DNA of 64,000 nucleotides. It comes from Streptomyces griseoloalbus. GTDB lineage: Bacteria > Actinomycetota > Actinomycetes > Streptomycetales > Streptomycetaceae. Where the stretch lies: positions 1 through 64,000 of the forward strand of contig BMUD01000022.1 of the NCBI GenBank assembly GCA_014650015.1, written 5' to 3'. This document shows, in pieces, positions 43,398-51,899 of this stretch. A program made the position numbers and the translations under genes. Position 1 is the first letter of the stretch. Each line of letters opens with the position of its first letter. Below the pieces are notes generated by a model that worked only from the letters and a program-made list of their open reading frames with translations, had not been told where the DNA came from and ran no database searches.

Positions 43398-45002
43398 TCA
43401 GACGCGGTCGTCGTCGTCCGGTCCGCAGGAACTGCCGCTGCGCGGCAGGGAACCGTACAGCAGGAAGTCGTCGATCGTGCGGTGGACGCACTCGGACGCC
43501 CCGTAGCCGGTGTGGCCCTCACCCCGGTTGTCCAGCACCACGGCCGAGGGGCCGAGCCGCTCGGCCGTCTCCACCGTCCAGCGGTAGGGCGTCGCCGGGT
43601 CGCCCCGGGTGCCGACCAGCAGCATCTTCGGCGTGTCGAGGTCCTTGACCCGATCGCGGATGTAGTCGGTCCCCTTGGGGCGGCCGTAGCACAGCACCAC
43701 CTGGGCGAGCCGGTACCGGCCGAAGACCGGTGAGGCCTCCTCGTAGGCGGTGCGCAGCCGGGCCAGGTCCCGGGCCACTCGCCCGGCGGCGGGACGGTCG
43801 GGATCGTCCGCGCAGTTCACCGCCATCAACGCCGCCGGGAGGTTGTCCAGGGGCACGTCCTCCTCCTCGGCCAGGGGGGCGTCGGCCCGCTGCGGCGCGG
43901 GGAGTGTCATCCCTCCGGTCGCCAGGGTCTCCACCCCGCGCGTGTCCCCGTCCTCCATCAGCTGGGCGAGCGCCCGTTGCAGCACCGGCCACCTGTCCTT
44001 GGTGTAGAGACCCTGCCCGATGGCGCCGGCCAGGTCCTGCCCGGTGAACTCGTCACCGAAGTCGGTCGGCACCGGGTTCTCGTCGAGCGAGTCGACCAGG
44101 TCCACGACCTGCTTGCGGGCGTCGCGCGCGTCCTGCCCGAACGGACAGGTGAGCTCCGCCGTGCACCACGTGAGGAAGTTCTCCAGCGCGGTCTGCTGTC
44201 CCCTGGCACTGGCCAGCCCCTGCTCGGCCAGCGGTTCGGTCAGCGTGTCCACCCCGTCCAGCGCCATGCGGCCCACCTTCTCGGGGAACCGGGCGGCGTA
44301 CACCGCGCCGAGCCGGGTCCCGTAGGAGAACCCCAGGTAGTTGAGCTTCTTGTCGCCGAGCACCTGGCGCATCACGTCGAGGTCGCGTGCGACGTTCACG
44401 GTGCCGATATGGGCGAGGACGGGGCCCGAGTGCTCGGCGCACTCGGCGGCCACCTGGCGCAGCTGCGTGAGTGTCTCGCTCGGATCGGACATCTCCTCGC
44501 CGTCGGTCGCCTCCAGCGCCCGGTCGGTGGCGTCGGCGCCGCAGCTGACCGGTGAGGAGCGGCCGACGCCACGGGGGTCGAAGGAGACCACGTCGTAGTC
44601 GTCGGTCAGGCCCAGGAAGTCCTTGCGGCCGTGGGCGAGTCCCAGCACCCCCGAGCCGCCGGGGCCGCCGAAGTTCACCAGCACCGAGCCGCGGGGGTCG
44701 TCGGAGGCCCGGTAGCGGGCGAGGGCCAGCTCGAGGGTGCCCTTCTCGGGCTTCGCGTAGTCGAGGGGCACGGTGATCCTGCCGCACTGCATGTCCTTGG
44801 GCAGGTCCGTGGCCTCGCACGCCGACCACGTGATCCTCTGGTCGTAGAACCGGTCGAGGTCCGGATCCGCGCGGCCGGTGGCCGCCAGCCCCGTACCCAG
44901 CAGTGCCAGCCCGACCGCCCCGGTGGCCGCGCAGCGCCGGACGCAGGGGCGCACCGCGCAGCGCCGGGCCGAGGGGCGCTTGGACAGCAGCTTGGCCAGC
45001 AT
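43398..45002 (-). CDS. Secreted alpha/beta-hydrolase, tripeptidyl aminopeptidase (TAP)-like
   Basis: 534 residues. A basic N-terminus and hydrophobic core (ATGAVGLALLGTGLAATG) form a signal peptide. The oxyanion-hole element NFGGPGGSG, VVSFDPRGVGRSSPV and nucleophile elbow GFSYGTRLG place it in the alpha/beta-hydrolase family. The C-terminal TAP-like domain carries MLLVGTRGDPATPYRW (Asp) and GEGHTGYG (His). Expected to remove tripeptides from exported proteins or peptides. The ATG at 45002 is supported by GGAGG upstream; a long upstream extension is Arg/Pro-rich antisense-type sequence and was rejected. Divergent from the chaplin gene. Confidence 0.9.
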   Translation of the reverse strand: MLAKLLSKRPSARRCAVRPCVRRCAATGAVGLALLGTGLAATGRADPDLDRFYDQRITWSACEATDLPKDMQCGRITVPLDYAKPEKGTLELALARYRASDDPRGSVLVNFGGPGGSGVLGLAHGRKDFLGLTDDYDVVSFDPRGVGRSSPVSCGADATDRALEATDGEEMSDPSETLTQLRQVAAECAEHSGPVLAHIGTVNVARDLDVMRQVLGDKKLNYLGFSYGTRLGAVYAARFPEKVGRMALDGVDTLTEPLAEQGLASARGQQTALENFLTWCTAELTCPFGQDARDARKQVVDLVDSLDENPVPTDFGDEFTGQDLAGAIGQGLYTKDRWPVLQRALAQLMEDGDTRGVETLATGGMTLPAPQRADAPLAEEEDVPLDNLPAALMAVNCADDPDRPAAGRVARDLARLRTAYEEASPVFGRYRLAQVVLCYGRPKGTDYIRDRVKDLDTPKMLLVGTRGDPATPYRWTVETAERLGPSAVVLDNRGEGHTGYGASECVHRTIDDFLLYGSLPRSGSSCGPDDDDRV

Positions 45003-45288
45003 CGATGCCTCCACGGACGCCCCACAGCGGACCGGGAACCGGCGCCCTCGCTCACCATAAGGGGGCCCCGCGACCCCCGCCCGTCGGCCCGCGGCGGCAG
45101 GCGGGGCACCCACGCCCACGCGTGCGCCTTCGGTGAGTTCGAGGGCCTTTGCCCGGAGTTCGAGCGACACGCCGCCCGATGGGGTGAAGCGACTGCGGCA
45201 TACGGATGAGCCATAACCCGGATGCCGCAGCCGCGTTCTCCCCGGTGCGGGCGAGCGTCCGCGACCATGTCCGGAAGGCAGGGAACCC

Positions 45289-45933
45289 ATGAGACGGGTG
45301 ACCCGAAACAGTGTGATCGCCGTCGCCGCCGCGTCGGGCGCGATGGCCGGGGCGATGCCGGCCCACGCCGGTGCCGCGGCGCAGGGTGCCGCGGCCGGCT
45401 CGTCCGGTGCGGGGTCCGGGAACACCCTCCGGCTCCCGGCGCACCTCCCGGTGAACGTGTGCGGGAACACGGTGAACGTGGTGGGCCTCCTCAACCCCGC
45501 CGCGGGCAACGCGTGTGTCAACGACGACGCGGGCGAGCGGGGCGGAACGGCCGCGCCCGCCGCCGGCGCGAAAGCCACGGGCGAGACGCGCGACTCGCCG
45601 GGTGTGCTGTCCGGCAACGGGGTGCGACTGCCGGTGGACCTTCCGGTCAACGTCGGAGGGAACAGCGTGAACGTGGCCGGCGTCGGGAACGCGTCCACCG
45701 GCAACACCTCCACGAACACCTCGGGCGAGCGGCCCGACCGCCCGGCCGCACCCGAGCCGTCCACGCCGCCGCGCACCCTCCCGGACCCGGCGCCGCACGG
45801 CGCGCCGCCGGAGACCGCCGCCCTCGCCGACACGGGCGCCGACCGGACGCTCCCGGTCCTCGCGAGCGGCGCCGCGCTCTTCCTGGGCGGAGTCGCCCTG
45901 TACCGCCGCGCCCGTCCGCGGACGGACGGCTGA
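45289..45933 (+). CDS. Long chaplin with LAxTG sortase signal
   Basis: 214 residues. Signal peptide (VIAVAAASGAMAGAMPAHA), then two chaplin domains. The first, LRLPAHLPVNVCGNTVNVVGLLNPAAGNACVN, has the two Cys that form the family disulfide. The second, VRLPVDLPVNVGGNSVNVAGVGNASTGNTSTN, lacks both. A Pro-rich spacer leads to the sortase motif LADTG, a hydrophobic helix and a basic tail (YRRARPRTDG). Long chaplins are attached to the wall by class E sortase and nucleate the hydrophobic amyloid layer of aerial hyphae. ATG 45289 has GGAAGG upstream. Loss of Cys in domain 2 is unusual. Confidence 0.9.
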   Translation: MRRVTRNSVIAVAAASGAMAGAMPAHAGAAAQGAAAGSSGAGSGNTLRLPAHLPVNVCGNTVNVVGLLNPAAGNACVNDDAGERGGTAAPAAGAKATGETRDSPGVLSGNGVRLPVDLPVNVGGNSVNVAGVGNASTGNTSTNTSGERPDRPAAPEPSTPPRTLPDPAPHGAPPETAALADTGADRTLPVLASGAALFLGGVALYRRARPRTDG

Positions 45934-45976
45934 ACCGCCCCGTGGCCGACGCGCCCGCCTGCGGATGAACGGCTGA

Positions 45977-46002
45977 GCCGCCCGCCGGAACGATCGGGCG
46001 GC
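45977..46002. terminator. Hairpin terminator between chaplin and deaminase
   Basis: Arms GCCGCCCG (45977-45984) and CGGGCGGC (45995-46002), 8 bp perfect, 10-nt loop, in the gap between convergent genes. Confidence 0.6.
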
Positions 46003-46043
46003 CGGGGCCTCGCCGGGCGGCGTGGTCCTCGGCGGGGACCGGA

Positions 46044-46529
46044 TCAGCCGCGTCCGCGGTGGAAGCGCCGGTGCAATTCCCTGACCTCCTCGGCCAGTCC
46101 GGGGACGGGGCCGGCCACCGTCACTCCCGGGGCGATCTCGGCGACGGGCAGCGTGCGCACCGGCGGGGCGGGCACCCCCAGCTCGGCGAGCCAGGACGCC
46201 AGCTGCTCGGAGGAGGCGACGTACACGATGCGTCCGAGGCCCACCCAGGCGTGGGCGGCGGCGCACATGGGGCAGTGCTCGCCGGAGGTGTACACCGTGG
46301 CCACGGCCCGTTCCCCGGGGGTCATATGCGCCGCCGACCAGCGCGCCAGCTCGAACTCGGGGTGGCGGGTGCGGTCCCCGGAGGCCACACGGTTGTGGTC
46401 CTCGGCGAGCACGGTGCCGTCCCCGGCCACGAGGACCGAGCCGAACGGCTCGTCGCCGGACTCCAGCGCCTCGGTCGCCAGTTCCACACAGCGGCGCAGA
46501 TACGGCAGTTCCTCGTCCTCCACGACCAT
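46044..46529 (-). CDS. Nucleoside deaminase (cytidine/deoxycytidylate deaminase family)
   Basis: 161 residues of the zinc deaminase fold, near the usual length for tRNA-adenosine/guanine/cytosine deaminase-type proteins. The first zinc ligand and proton-shuttle Glu lie in HPEFELARW (H-x-E form HPEFE), the other ligands in GEHCPMCAAAHAWVGLGRIVYVAS (C-x2-C). The N-terminal EPFGSVLVAGDGTVLAEDHNR is typical of guanine deaminase/TadA-like enzymes. The substrate cannot be decided; the CPMC form is more common in base/nucleoside deaminases than in TadA. ATG 46529 follows GAGGAGG. Divergent from a GNAT gene. Confidence 0.87.
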   Translation of the reverse strand: MVVEDEELPYLRRCVELATEALESGDEPFGSVLVAGDGTVLAEDHNRVASGDRTRHPEFELARWSAAHMTPGERAVATVYTSGEHCPMCAAAHAWVGLGRIVYVASSEQLASWLAELGVPAPPVRTLPVAEIAPGVTVAGPVPGLAEEVRELHRRFHRGRG

Positions 46530-46614
46530 GGTCCGGCCCTCCTCGCGACGGCTTGATCGACGGCAACCTTAATCCCGTTGCCCCCTGCTTCGGCCCCGTG
46601 GTGGAGTCGGCCGC

Positions 46615-47397
46615 ATGGATCACGCCGCCGTACTCGCCCTGTTCGAGCGTGACCTGCGCGAGGGGGCGCGGCCCGACGGCCCCGGCGCACGGATCGAGCG
46701 CGTCGGCGCCGTGGTCCGCCAGACCGCCCCCGCGCACGGCTGGAACGGTGTCGTCGGATCCGCCCTGGAGGCGTCGACCGCGGACGCGGTGATCGCGGAG
46801 CAGATCGCGTACTTCACCGGGCTGGGACGCGAGTTCGAATGGAAGCTGTACGGTCACGACCTGCCGGCGGACCTCGGGCGGCGGCTCGTGGCGGCCGGGT
46901 TCGTGCCCGGGCCGGAGGAAACGCTCATGGTCGGCGATGTCGCCGAGCTGACCCTCGACACCGAGCCGCCCGAGGGGGTCCGCGTCGTGGCCGTCACCGA
47001 CCGGGCGGGCGTCGACCTGCTGGCCGATGTGCACGAGAAGGCGTTCGGCGCCGACGCCTCCCGGCTCCGCCGGCAGCTGCTCGAACGGCTCACCCACGAC
47101 CCCGGCACGGTCGTCGCCGTCGTGGCCCTCGCCGGTGACGAGCCGGTGAGCGCGGCCCGCATGGAGCTGGTGCCGGGTACCCGGTTCGCCGGGCTGTGGG
47201 GCGGCGGCACCGTACGGGACTGGCGCGGCCGGGGCATCTACCGCGCGTTGGTGGCCCACCGGGGCCGGATCGCCGTGGACCGCGGCTACCGCTACCTCCA
47301 GGTCGACGCCTCCGGCCGGAGCCGCCCCATTCTGGAACGCCTCGGCTTCGCCGCCCTGACCACGACCACTCCGTACGTGTACCGGCCGGTGCGGTAG
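46615..47397 (+). CDS. GNAT-family N-acetyltransferase
   Basis: 260 residues. The C-terminal half holds the GNAT acetyl-CoA fold: VVAVVALAGDEPVSAARMELVPGTRFAGLWGGGTVRDWRGRGIYRALVAHRGRIA, in which RDWRGRGIYRAL is the pyrophosphate-binding loop, then YRYLQVDASGRSRPILERLGFAAL. The N-terminal ~120 residues form a separate region (AVLALFERDLREGARPDG...) seen in several actinobacterial acetyltransferases. The acceptor is unknown. ATG 46615 has no convincing ribosome site, so a leaderless or slightly different start is possible. It shares an 85-bp region with the divergent deaminase gene. Confidence 0.85.
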   Translation: MDHAAVLALFERDLREGARPDGPGARIERVGAVVRQTAPAHGWNGVVGSALEASTADAVIAEQIAYFTGLGREFEWKLYGHDLPADLGRRLVAAGFVPGPEETLMVGDVAELTLDTEPPEGVRVVAVTDRAGVDLLADVHEKAFGADASRLRRQLLERLTHDPGTVVAVVALAGDEPVSAARMELVPGTRFAGLWGGGTVRDWRGRGIYRALVAHRGRIAVDRGYRYLQVDASGRSRPILERLGFAALTTTTPYVYRPVR

Positions 47398-47434
47398 GGC
47401 GCGGCTCCCCTTCCCCGGCCTGACAAGCCGACGC

Positions 47435-47470
47435 TTGATAGTCGCTATCCCGAGAGTTAGAGTCTCTAAC
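47435..47470 (+). promoter_or_regulatory. Promoter with overlapping palindromic operator
   Basis: TTGATA (47435-47440) and TAGAGT (47458-47463) are spaced 17 bp like a -35/-10 pair. GATAG-TCG-CTATC (47437-47449) overlaps the -35, and the perfect palindrome GTTAGAG-T-CTCTAAC (47456-47470) covers the -10. It lies 52 bp before the SDR start. Probably a repressor-controlled promoter; the repressor is unknown. Confidence 0.6.
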
Positions 47471-47522
47471 AGTTGCGAGAGTCGATAAGCGACCTGTCGC
47501 GCCCCCTGTCCAGGAGACCGTC

Positions 47523-48482
47523 ATGCCTGCCGCCGCCCCCGACACCCGCCCCCTGCACGCCGTCCTCGGTTCGGGTCCCGCCGGAACCGCCCTCGCCCGG
47601 GAGCTCGCCCGCCGTGGTCACCCCGTACGGCTCGTCGACCGCAAGGGGGACGGACCCGCGCCCGACGGCGTCCGCCGCCGCGCCGCCGATGTCGGCACCG
47701 CCGAGGGCGCGCGGGCGGCCACCGCGGGCGCGGCCGTGGTGTACCACTGCGTCAACGTCGGCTATCACCTGCAGGTCGAGGTGATGCCCCGGATCCAGGA
47801 GGCCGTGCTCGGGGCCGTCGAGGCGTCCGGCGCCCGGCTCGTCGTCCTCGACACGCTCTACCCGTACGGCGAGACGGGGGGAGCGGTGATGACCGAGGAC
47901 ACCCCCTGGCGGGCGACCGGTCGCAAGGGCCGGATGCGTGCGGTCCTGGACGAGCGGTACCTCGCCGCGCACCGGGAGGGCCGCGCCCGGGTGGTACTGG
48001 GCCGCTCCGCCGACTTCGTCGGCCCGGGCGTGCTCAACTCCTCCCTCGGCGCCGCCGTTTTCCCGGGCGCGCTCACCGGCGGTGAGGTGCTGGGGCTGGG
48101 CGACATCGGCCTGCCGCACAGCTACACCGGCATCGAGGACGTCGCCGGCGGCCTGGCCACCCTCGGTGAACGGCCCGAGGGTGACGGGCGGGTCTGGCAT
48201 CTGCCCACCGCGCCCGCGGTCAGCACCCGCGACGTCCACGCCCTGATCGAGAAGCGGACCGGCCGGCCACTGAACGTCGTCGTCCTCCGGGAGCTGCGCC
48301 CCTTCGGCCCGTTCGACGAGGAGTTCGTCGCCGAGTACGCGGAGATGTTCTACCAGCACACCGAGCCCCAGATCATGGACTCCTCGGCCTTCGAGCGGAC
48401 CTTCGGCATCCGGCCCGCGCCGCTGGACCGCACGCTGGACGCCACGGTGACCTGGTACGAACAGTGGCTGTCCCGCCTCTGA
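47523..48482 (+). CDS. NAD-dependent epimerase/dehydratase-like SDR
   Basis: 319 residues. The N-terminus is a Rossmann nucleotide-binding motif (HAVLGSGPAGTALARELARRGHPVRLVDR). The extended-SDR body continues with VVYHCVNVGYHLQVEVMPRIQEAVL, DTLYPYG (catalytic Tyr region) and GLGDIGLPHSYTGIEDVAGGLATL. The motifs resemble atypical SDRs acting as NAD(P)H-dependent reductases or sensors of redox state. Substrate unknown. The ATG follows CAGGAGACC. Its promoter carries a palindrome over the -10, so expression is probably inducible. It is followed by a hairpin terminator. Confidence 0.83.
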   Translation: MPAAAPDTRPLHAVLGSGPAGTALARELARRGHPVRLVDRKGDGPAPDGVRRRAADVGTAEGARAATAGAAVVYHCVNVGYHLQVEVMPRIQEAVLGAVEASGARLVVLDTLYPYGETGGAVMTEDTPWRATGRKGRMRAVLDERYLAAHREGRARVVLGRSADFVGPGVLNSSLGAAVFPGALTGGEVLGLGDIGLPHSYTGIEDVAGGLATLGERPEGDGRVWHLPTAPAVSTRDVHALIEKRTGRPLNVVVLRELRPFGPFDEEFVAEYAEMFYQHTEPQIMDSSAFERTFGIRPAPLDRTLDATVTWYEQWLSRL

Positions 48483-48530
48483 CGGCGGCCATGAGGGCCG
48501 GCGGGGCTGGTCCCGTCCGGACGCGAAAGG

Positions 48531-48557
48531 GCCGGCCCGCGGTGGGCGCGGACCGGC
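48531..48557. terminator. Hairpin terminator between SDR and SPW genes
   Basis: 11-bp arms GCCGGCCCGCG (48531-48541) and CGCGGACCGGC (48547-48557), one C-A mismatch, 5-nt loop, followed on + by CTTCTTT. Convergent genes flank it. Confidence 0.6.
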
Positions 48558-48580
48558 GCTCGGCTTCTTTCACGGCCCGC

Positions 48581-49021
48581 CTACGACCGTGGAGCGCTCC
48601 TGGCTGCCGTGGCCGCGCAGACCGCGCCCAGCATCACGGCGAGGGCGCCGATGATGATGTTGTTCCAGATCACGCCGGCGTCGGGGTTGTCGCCGACGAT
48701 CCACGGCGAGATGATCATCCACACGCCGAGTGCGCACATGGCCCCGCTGAGGCCGTACATGCGCGCCGGGGCCGCGGTGAACCCCAGGGCGAGCAGACCG
48801 ATCGCGATGCCCACGATCAAGTTGTGGGTCACGAGCGCGGGCTGGCTCGTCGTGTAGTGGAGTATCCACGGGGACACCGCGCAGTACAGACCGAGCAGGA
48901 ACACCGGTCCGTCCACAAGGGCCACATCGCGACCGCCGAGCACGCGGTCGTACCGTGCCCGCATTTCGTGGGTGTCGGGGTGGCTCGTGATGTCACCGCG
49001 CGGGTGCGAGACGTTGGCCAT
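48581..49021 (-). CDS. SPW-repeat membrane protein
   Basis: 146 residues with two SPW repeats, each a pair of transmembrane helices headed by the Ser-Pro-Trp motif: AVSPWILHYTTSQPALVTHNLIVGIAIG and IISPWIVGDNPDAGVIWNNIIIGALAVML. The N-terminal ~35 residues are hydrophilic (HPRGDITSHPDTHEMRARYDRVLGG). The family is widespread in actinomycetes; function unknown. ATG 49021 follows AAAGGAG, a strong site. It lies downstream, on the same strand, of the SDR/DUF2867 gene with an 89-bp AT-richer gap that may hold its own promoter. Confidence 0.9.
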   Translation of the reverse strand: MANVSHPRGDITSHPDTHEMRARYDRVLGGRDVALVDGPVFLLGLYCAVSPWILHYTTSQPALVTHNLIVGIAIGLLALGFTAAPARMYGLSGAMCALGVWMIISPWIVGDNPDAGVIWNNIIIGALAVMLGAVCAATAARSAPRS

Positions 49022-49110
49022 GGGTCGTCTCCTTTGACTAGCAGGCCTGACCGCTCTGGTGCGGTATGCGGTAAGAGCCGCGTAGGTATCATTCTGCGCT
49101 TATTTTCCCC

Positions 49111-50643
49111 TTATGTGTAGAGCTCGGGGGAGTCCGGTGCGGGCCCTGCCCTCTCCGCGGTCCGGGCGATGTTGCGGGCCATGCCGCCGAACACGACGGC
49201 GTGGAAGGGGGCGACGGCCCACCAGTACAGGTGTCCGAGCAATCCGTGCGGATGGAACAGGGCCCGCTGGCGGTACCGGGTGCGGCCGGCCCCGTCCGTC
49301 TCGGCGTACATTTCCAGCCAGGCCAGACCCGGCAGTCGCATCTCGGCCCGCAGCCGGAGCAGATGGTTTCGCTCGATCTCCTCCACCCGCCAGAAGTCCA
49401 GCGAGTCACCGGCCCGCAGGCGTGCCGCGTCCCGCCGCCCCCGGCGCAGCCCCACGCCGCCGGTCAGCCGGTCGAGCAGGCCGCGCACGGTCCAGGCGAG
49501 CGGGAAGGAGTACCAGCCGTTCTCCCCGCCGATGCCCTCGATCACTTGCCACAGGGACGCGCGTGAGGCGTCCACGGTCCGTTCCCGGACGTCGGTGTAC
49601 AGACTGCCGCCCGCCCAGTCGGGGTCGGTGGGCAGTGGATCGCTGGGCGCGCCGGGCACCGAGGCCGACGACCACCGGGTCGCCACCTCGGCCTCCCGCA
49701 CGCGCTTCAGCGCCAGCCGCACCGCCTCGTCGAAACCGATCGGATGCCCGGGCGGATCGGGCACGTGGTGCGCGATGTCGTGCTCCCGGCAGACCACCTC
49801 GTGCCGCAGCGACTCGGTGAGGGGCCGCGCGATGCCCGCCGGCACCGGGGTGACCAGGCCCACCCAGTGACTGGACAGCCCCGGTGTGAGCACCGGCACC
49901 GGTACGATCACGCGGCGCGGAAGTCCGGCGACGGCCGCGTACCGCACCATCATGTCCCGGTAGGTGAGCACGTCCGGGCCGCCGATGTCGAAGGCCCGGC
50001 TGACGTCCTCGGGCATGGCCGCGCTGCCGACCAGGGCGCGCAGCACATCACGCACCGCGACCGGCTGGATCCGGGTGTGCACCCACCTGGGGGTGACCAT
50101 CACCGGCAGCCGCTCGGTGAGATGCCGCAGCATCTCGAAGGAGGCCGACCCCGAACCGATCACCACCGCGGCCCGCAGCACGGTGGTCGGCACGCCCGAG
50201 TCCAGCAGGATCCGGCCCACCTCGGCCCGCGAGCGCAGATGCGGGGACAGTTCCCGCTCCGGGACGCCCGCGGGGGTGAGACCACCGAGGTACACGACGC
50301 GTCGTACGCCCGCCGCCCGTGCCCGCTCGCCGAAGACCCGCGCCGCCGCGCGGTCCGTCTCCTCGAAGCCGCGGCCCTTGCCCAGCGCGTGCACCAGGTA
50401 GTACGCCACGTCCACGCCGTCCAGCGCCGCGGCCACCGACGCCGGATCCGTGACATCGCCGCGGACCACCTCCGCCCGGCCCGCCCACGGGTGGTCGCGC
50501 AGCCGGCCCGGTGAGCGCGCCAGGCAGCGCACCCGGTACCCGGCGTCCAGGAGTTCGGGCACGAGCCGCCCGCCGATGTAGCCCGTCGCACCGGTGACCA
50601 GGCAGAGCGGTCCCGGGCCTGTGCCGTGCTCCGCTGCCGTCAC
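49111..50643 (-). CDS. SDR-DUF2867 fusion oxidoreductase
   Basis: 510 residues in two parts. Residues ~10-300 are an atypical SDR with CLVTGATGYIGGRLVPELLDAGYRVRCLARSPGRL, DVAYYLVHALGKG and RRVVYLGGLTPAG. About residue 340 onward is DUF2867 (GSLYTDVRERTVDASRASLWQVIEGIGGENGWYSFPLAWTVRGLLDRLTGG...GDSLDFWRVEEIE), a SRPBCC-like lipid-binding domain. This is a common actinobacterial fusion with no established reaction. The GTG start at 50643 is backed by GAGGAGG. It is divergent from the chitinase gene, sharing a 258-bp upstream region that includes the DasR-like sites. Confidence 0.87.
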   Translation of the reverse strand: MTAAEHGTGPGPLCLVTGATGYIGGRLVPELLDAGYRVRCLARSPGRLRDHPWAGRAEVVRGDVTDPASVAAALDGVDVAYYLVHALGKGRGFEETDRAAARVFGERARAAGVRRVVYLGGLTPAGVPERELSPHLRSRAEVGRILLDSGVPTTVLRAAVVIGSGSASFEMLRHLTERLPVMVTPRWVHTRIQPVAVRDVLRALVGSAAMPEDVSRAFDIGGPDVLTYRDMMVRYAAVAGLPRRVIVPVPVLTPGLSSHWVGLVTPVPAGIARPLTESLRHEVVCREHDIAHHVPDPPGHPIGFDEAVRLALKRVREAEVATRWSSASVPGAPSDPLPTDPDWAGGSLYTDVRERTVDASRASLWQVIEGIGGENGWYSFPLAWTVRGLLDRLTGGVGLRRGRRDAARLRAGDSLDFWRVEEIERNHLLRLRAEMRLPGLAWLEMYAETDGAGRTRYRQRALFHPHGLLGHLYWWAVAPFHAVVFGGMARNIARTAERAGPAPDSPELYT

Positions 50644-50732
50644 ATGGTCCTCCTCGTGTCGCGTCCGTCGCTGTGCGATCACTTCCCCGGAACGACGCCG
50701 CCGTACGTGTCCATACGCGTATTTACGCCACG

Positions 50733-50765
50733 ACTGGTCTAAACCCTTGACTGGTACAGACCAAA
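50733..50765 (+). promoter_or_regulatory. Two DasR-like sites (dre) at chitinase promoter
   Basis: ACTGGTCTAAACCC (50733-50746) and ACTGGTACAGACCA (50750-50763) are 17 bp apart and match the DasR element ACTGGTCTAGACCACT. TTGACT (50747-50752), a candidate -35, lies between and partly inside them. Both fit N-acetylglucosamine-dependent repression of a chitinase. Confidence 0.75.
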
Positions 50766-50901
50766 GCGGTTGAGTGTGCCCGACACCCCCCACCACGGCC
50801 GCCCCCACGCCGTGACCGGCCCCGCCGGCGCGTGCGGGCGAGGCGCCGCTCAGGCATGTCCTCGCCCGGGAGCGGCCGTGTCCCGCAAAGGAGTTGATCC
50901 C

Positions 50902-51792
50902 TTGTCGAGACGCCGCATCTCCGCCGTGCTGACCGCCGTCATCCTCGCCGGCAGTGCGCCGGTGCTGCTCCCCGCCGCCACCGCCTCCGCCGCCGCGTGC
51001 TCCAGCTATCCGAACTGGGTGGCCGGGAAGTCGTACAACGCCGGCGACATCGTGCGCTACACCGACGGCAGGGCGTACATCGCCGAGCACGCCAACCCGG
51101 GCTACGACCCGGTCATCAGCACCTGGTACTGGGAGCCGTACGCCTGTGACAACGGCCCCGGGACGCCCGTCGGGAACTTCGTGGTGACCGAGGCTCAGTT
51201 CAACCAGATGTTCCCGAACCGGAACCCCTTCTACACGTACAGCGGGCTGACGGCCGCCCTCAGCGCCTACCCCGGCTTCGCCAACACCGGCAGCGACACG
51301 GTGAAGAAGCAGGAGGCCGCCGCCTTCCTGGCCAACGTCAGCCACGAGACCGGCGGTCTGGTGCACGTGGTCGAGCAGAACACGGCCAACTACCCGCACT
51401 ACTGCGACTGGGGGCAGCCCTACGGCTGTCCGGCCGGTCAGGCCGCCTACTACGGGCGCGGACCGATCCAGCTGAGCTGGAACTTCAACTACAAGGCGGC
51501 GGGTGACGCGCTCGGCATCGACCTGCTGAACAACCCCTGGCTGGTGCAGAACGATGCCGCCGTGGCCTGGAAGACGGCCCTGTGGTACTGGAACACGCAG
51601 AGCGGCCCCGGCACGATGACCCCGCACAACGCCATGGTCAACCAGGCCGGTTTCGGCCAGACCATCCGCAGCATCAACGGCTCGCTGGAGTGCGACGGCA
51701 GGAACCCGGCGCAGGTGCAGAGCAGGGTGACGAAGTACCAGCAGTTCACCCAGATCCTCGGAACGTCACCCGGCGGCAACCTGTACTGCTGA
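50902..51792 (+). CDS. Secreted GH19 chitinase with chitin-binding domain
   Basis: 296 residues. Signal peptide (ISAVLTAVILAGSAPVLLPAATASA). Residues ~33-82 are a CBM5/12 chitin-binding module (CSSYPNWVAGKSYNAGDIVRYTDGRAYIAEH...WYWEPYAC). From ~92 the GH19 catalytic domain follows, with the general acid Glu149 in SHETGG, YYGRGPIQLSWNFNY and AVAWKTALWYWNT. It hydrolyses chitin to N-acetylglucosamine oligomers outside the cell. The start is TTG 50902, with AAAGGAG 9 nt upstream; no better start is in frame. Two DasR-like boxes precede it. Next downstream is a PI-PLC-like secreted protein. Confidence 0.95.
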   Translation: MSRRRISAVLTAVILAGSAPVLLPAATASAAACSSYPNWVAGKSYNAGDIVRYTDGRAYIAEHANPGYDPVISTWYWEPYACDNGPGTPVGNFVVTEAQFNQMFPNRNPFYTYSGLTAALSAYPGFANTGSDTVKKQEAAAFLANVSHETGGLVHVVEQNTANYPHYCDWGQPYGCPAGQAAYYGRGPIQLSWNFNYKAAGDALGIDLLNNPWLVQNDAAVAWKTALWYWNTQSGPGTMTPHNAMVNQAGFGQTIRSINGSLECDGRNPAQVQSRVTKYQQFTQILGTSPGGNLYC

Positions 51793-51899
51793 CGCCCGAC
51801 CACCGGGCGTGGTGTCATGCACCTGACCTAAACGACCTGTCGGGACCGGCCCGCGCACAGCAGGTGCGCGGGCCGTCCTTCGGACGAAGGGCATCCAGC

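Noticed and set aside
45003-45833. N-terminal extension of the TAP-like peptidase by ~270 codons
   Set aside because: The extension is antisense to the chaplin gene and of shadow composition; ATG 45002 with GGAGG starts a proper signal peptide.
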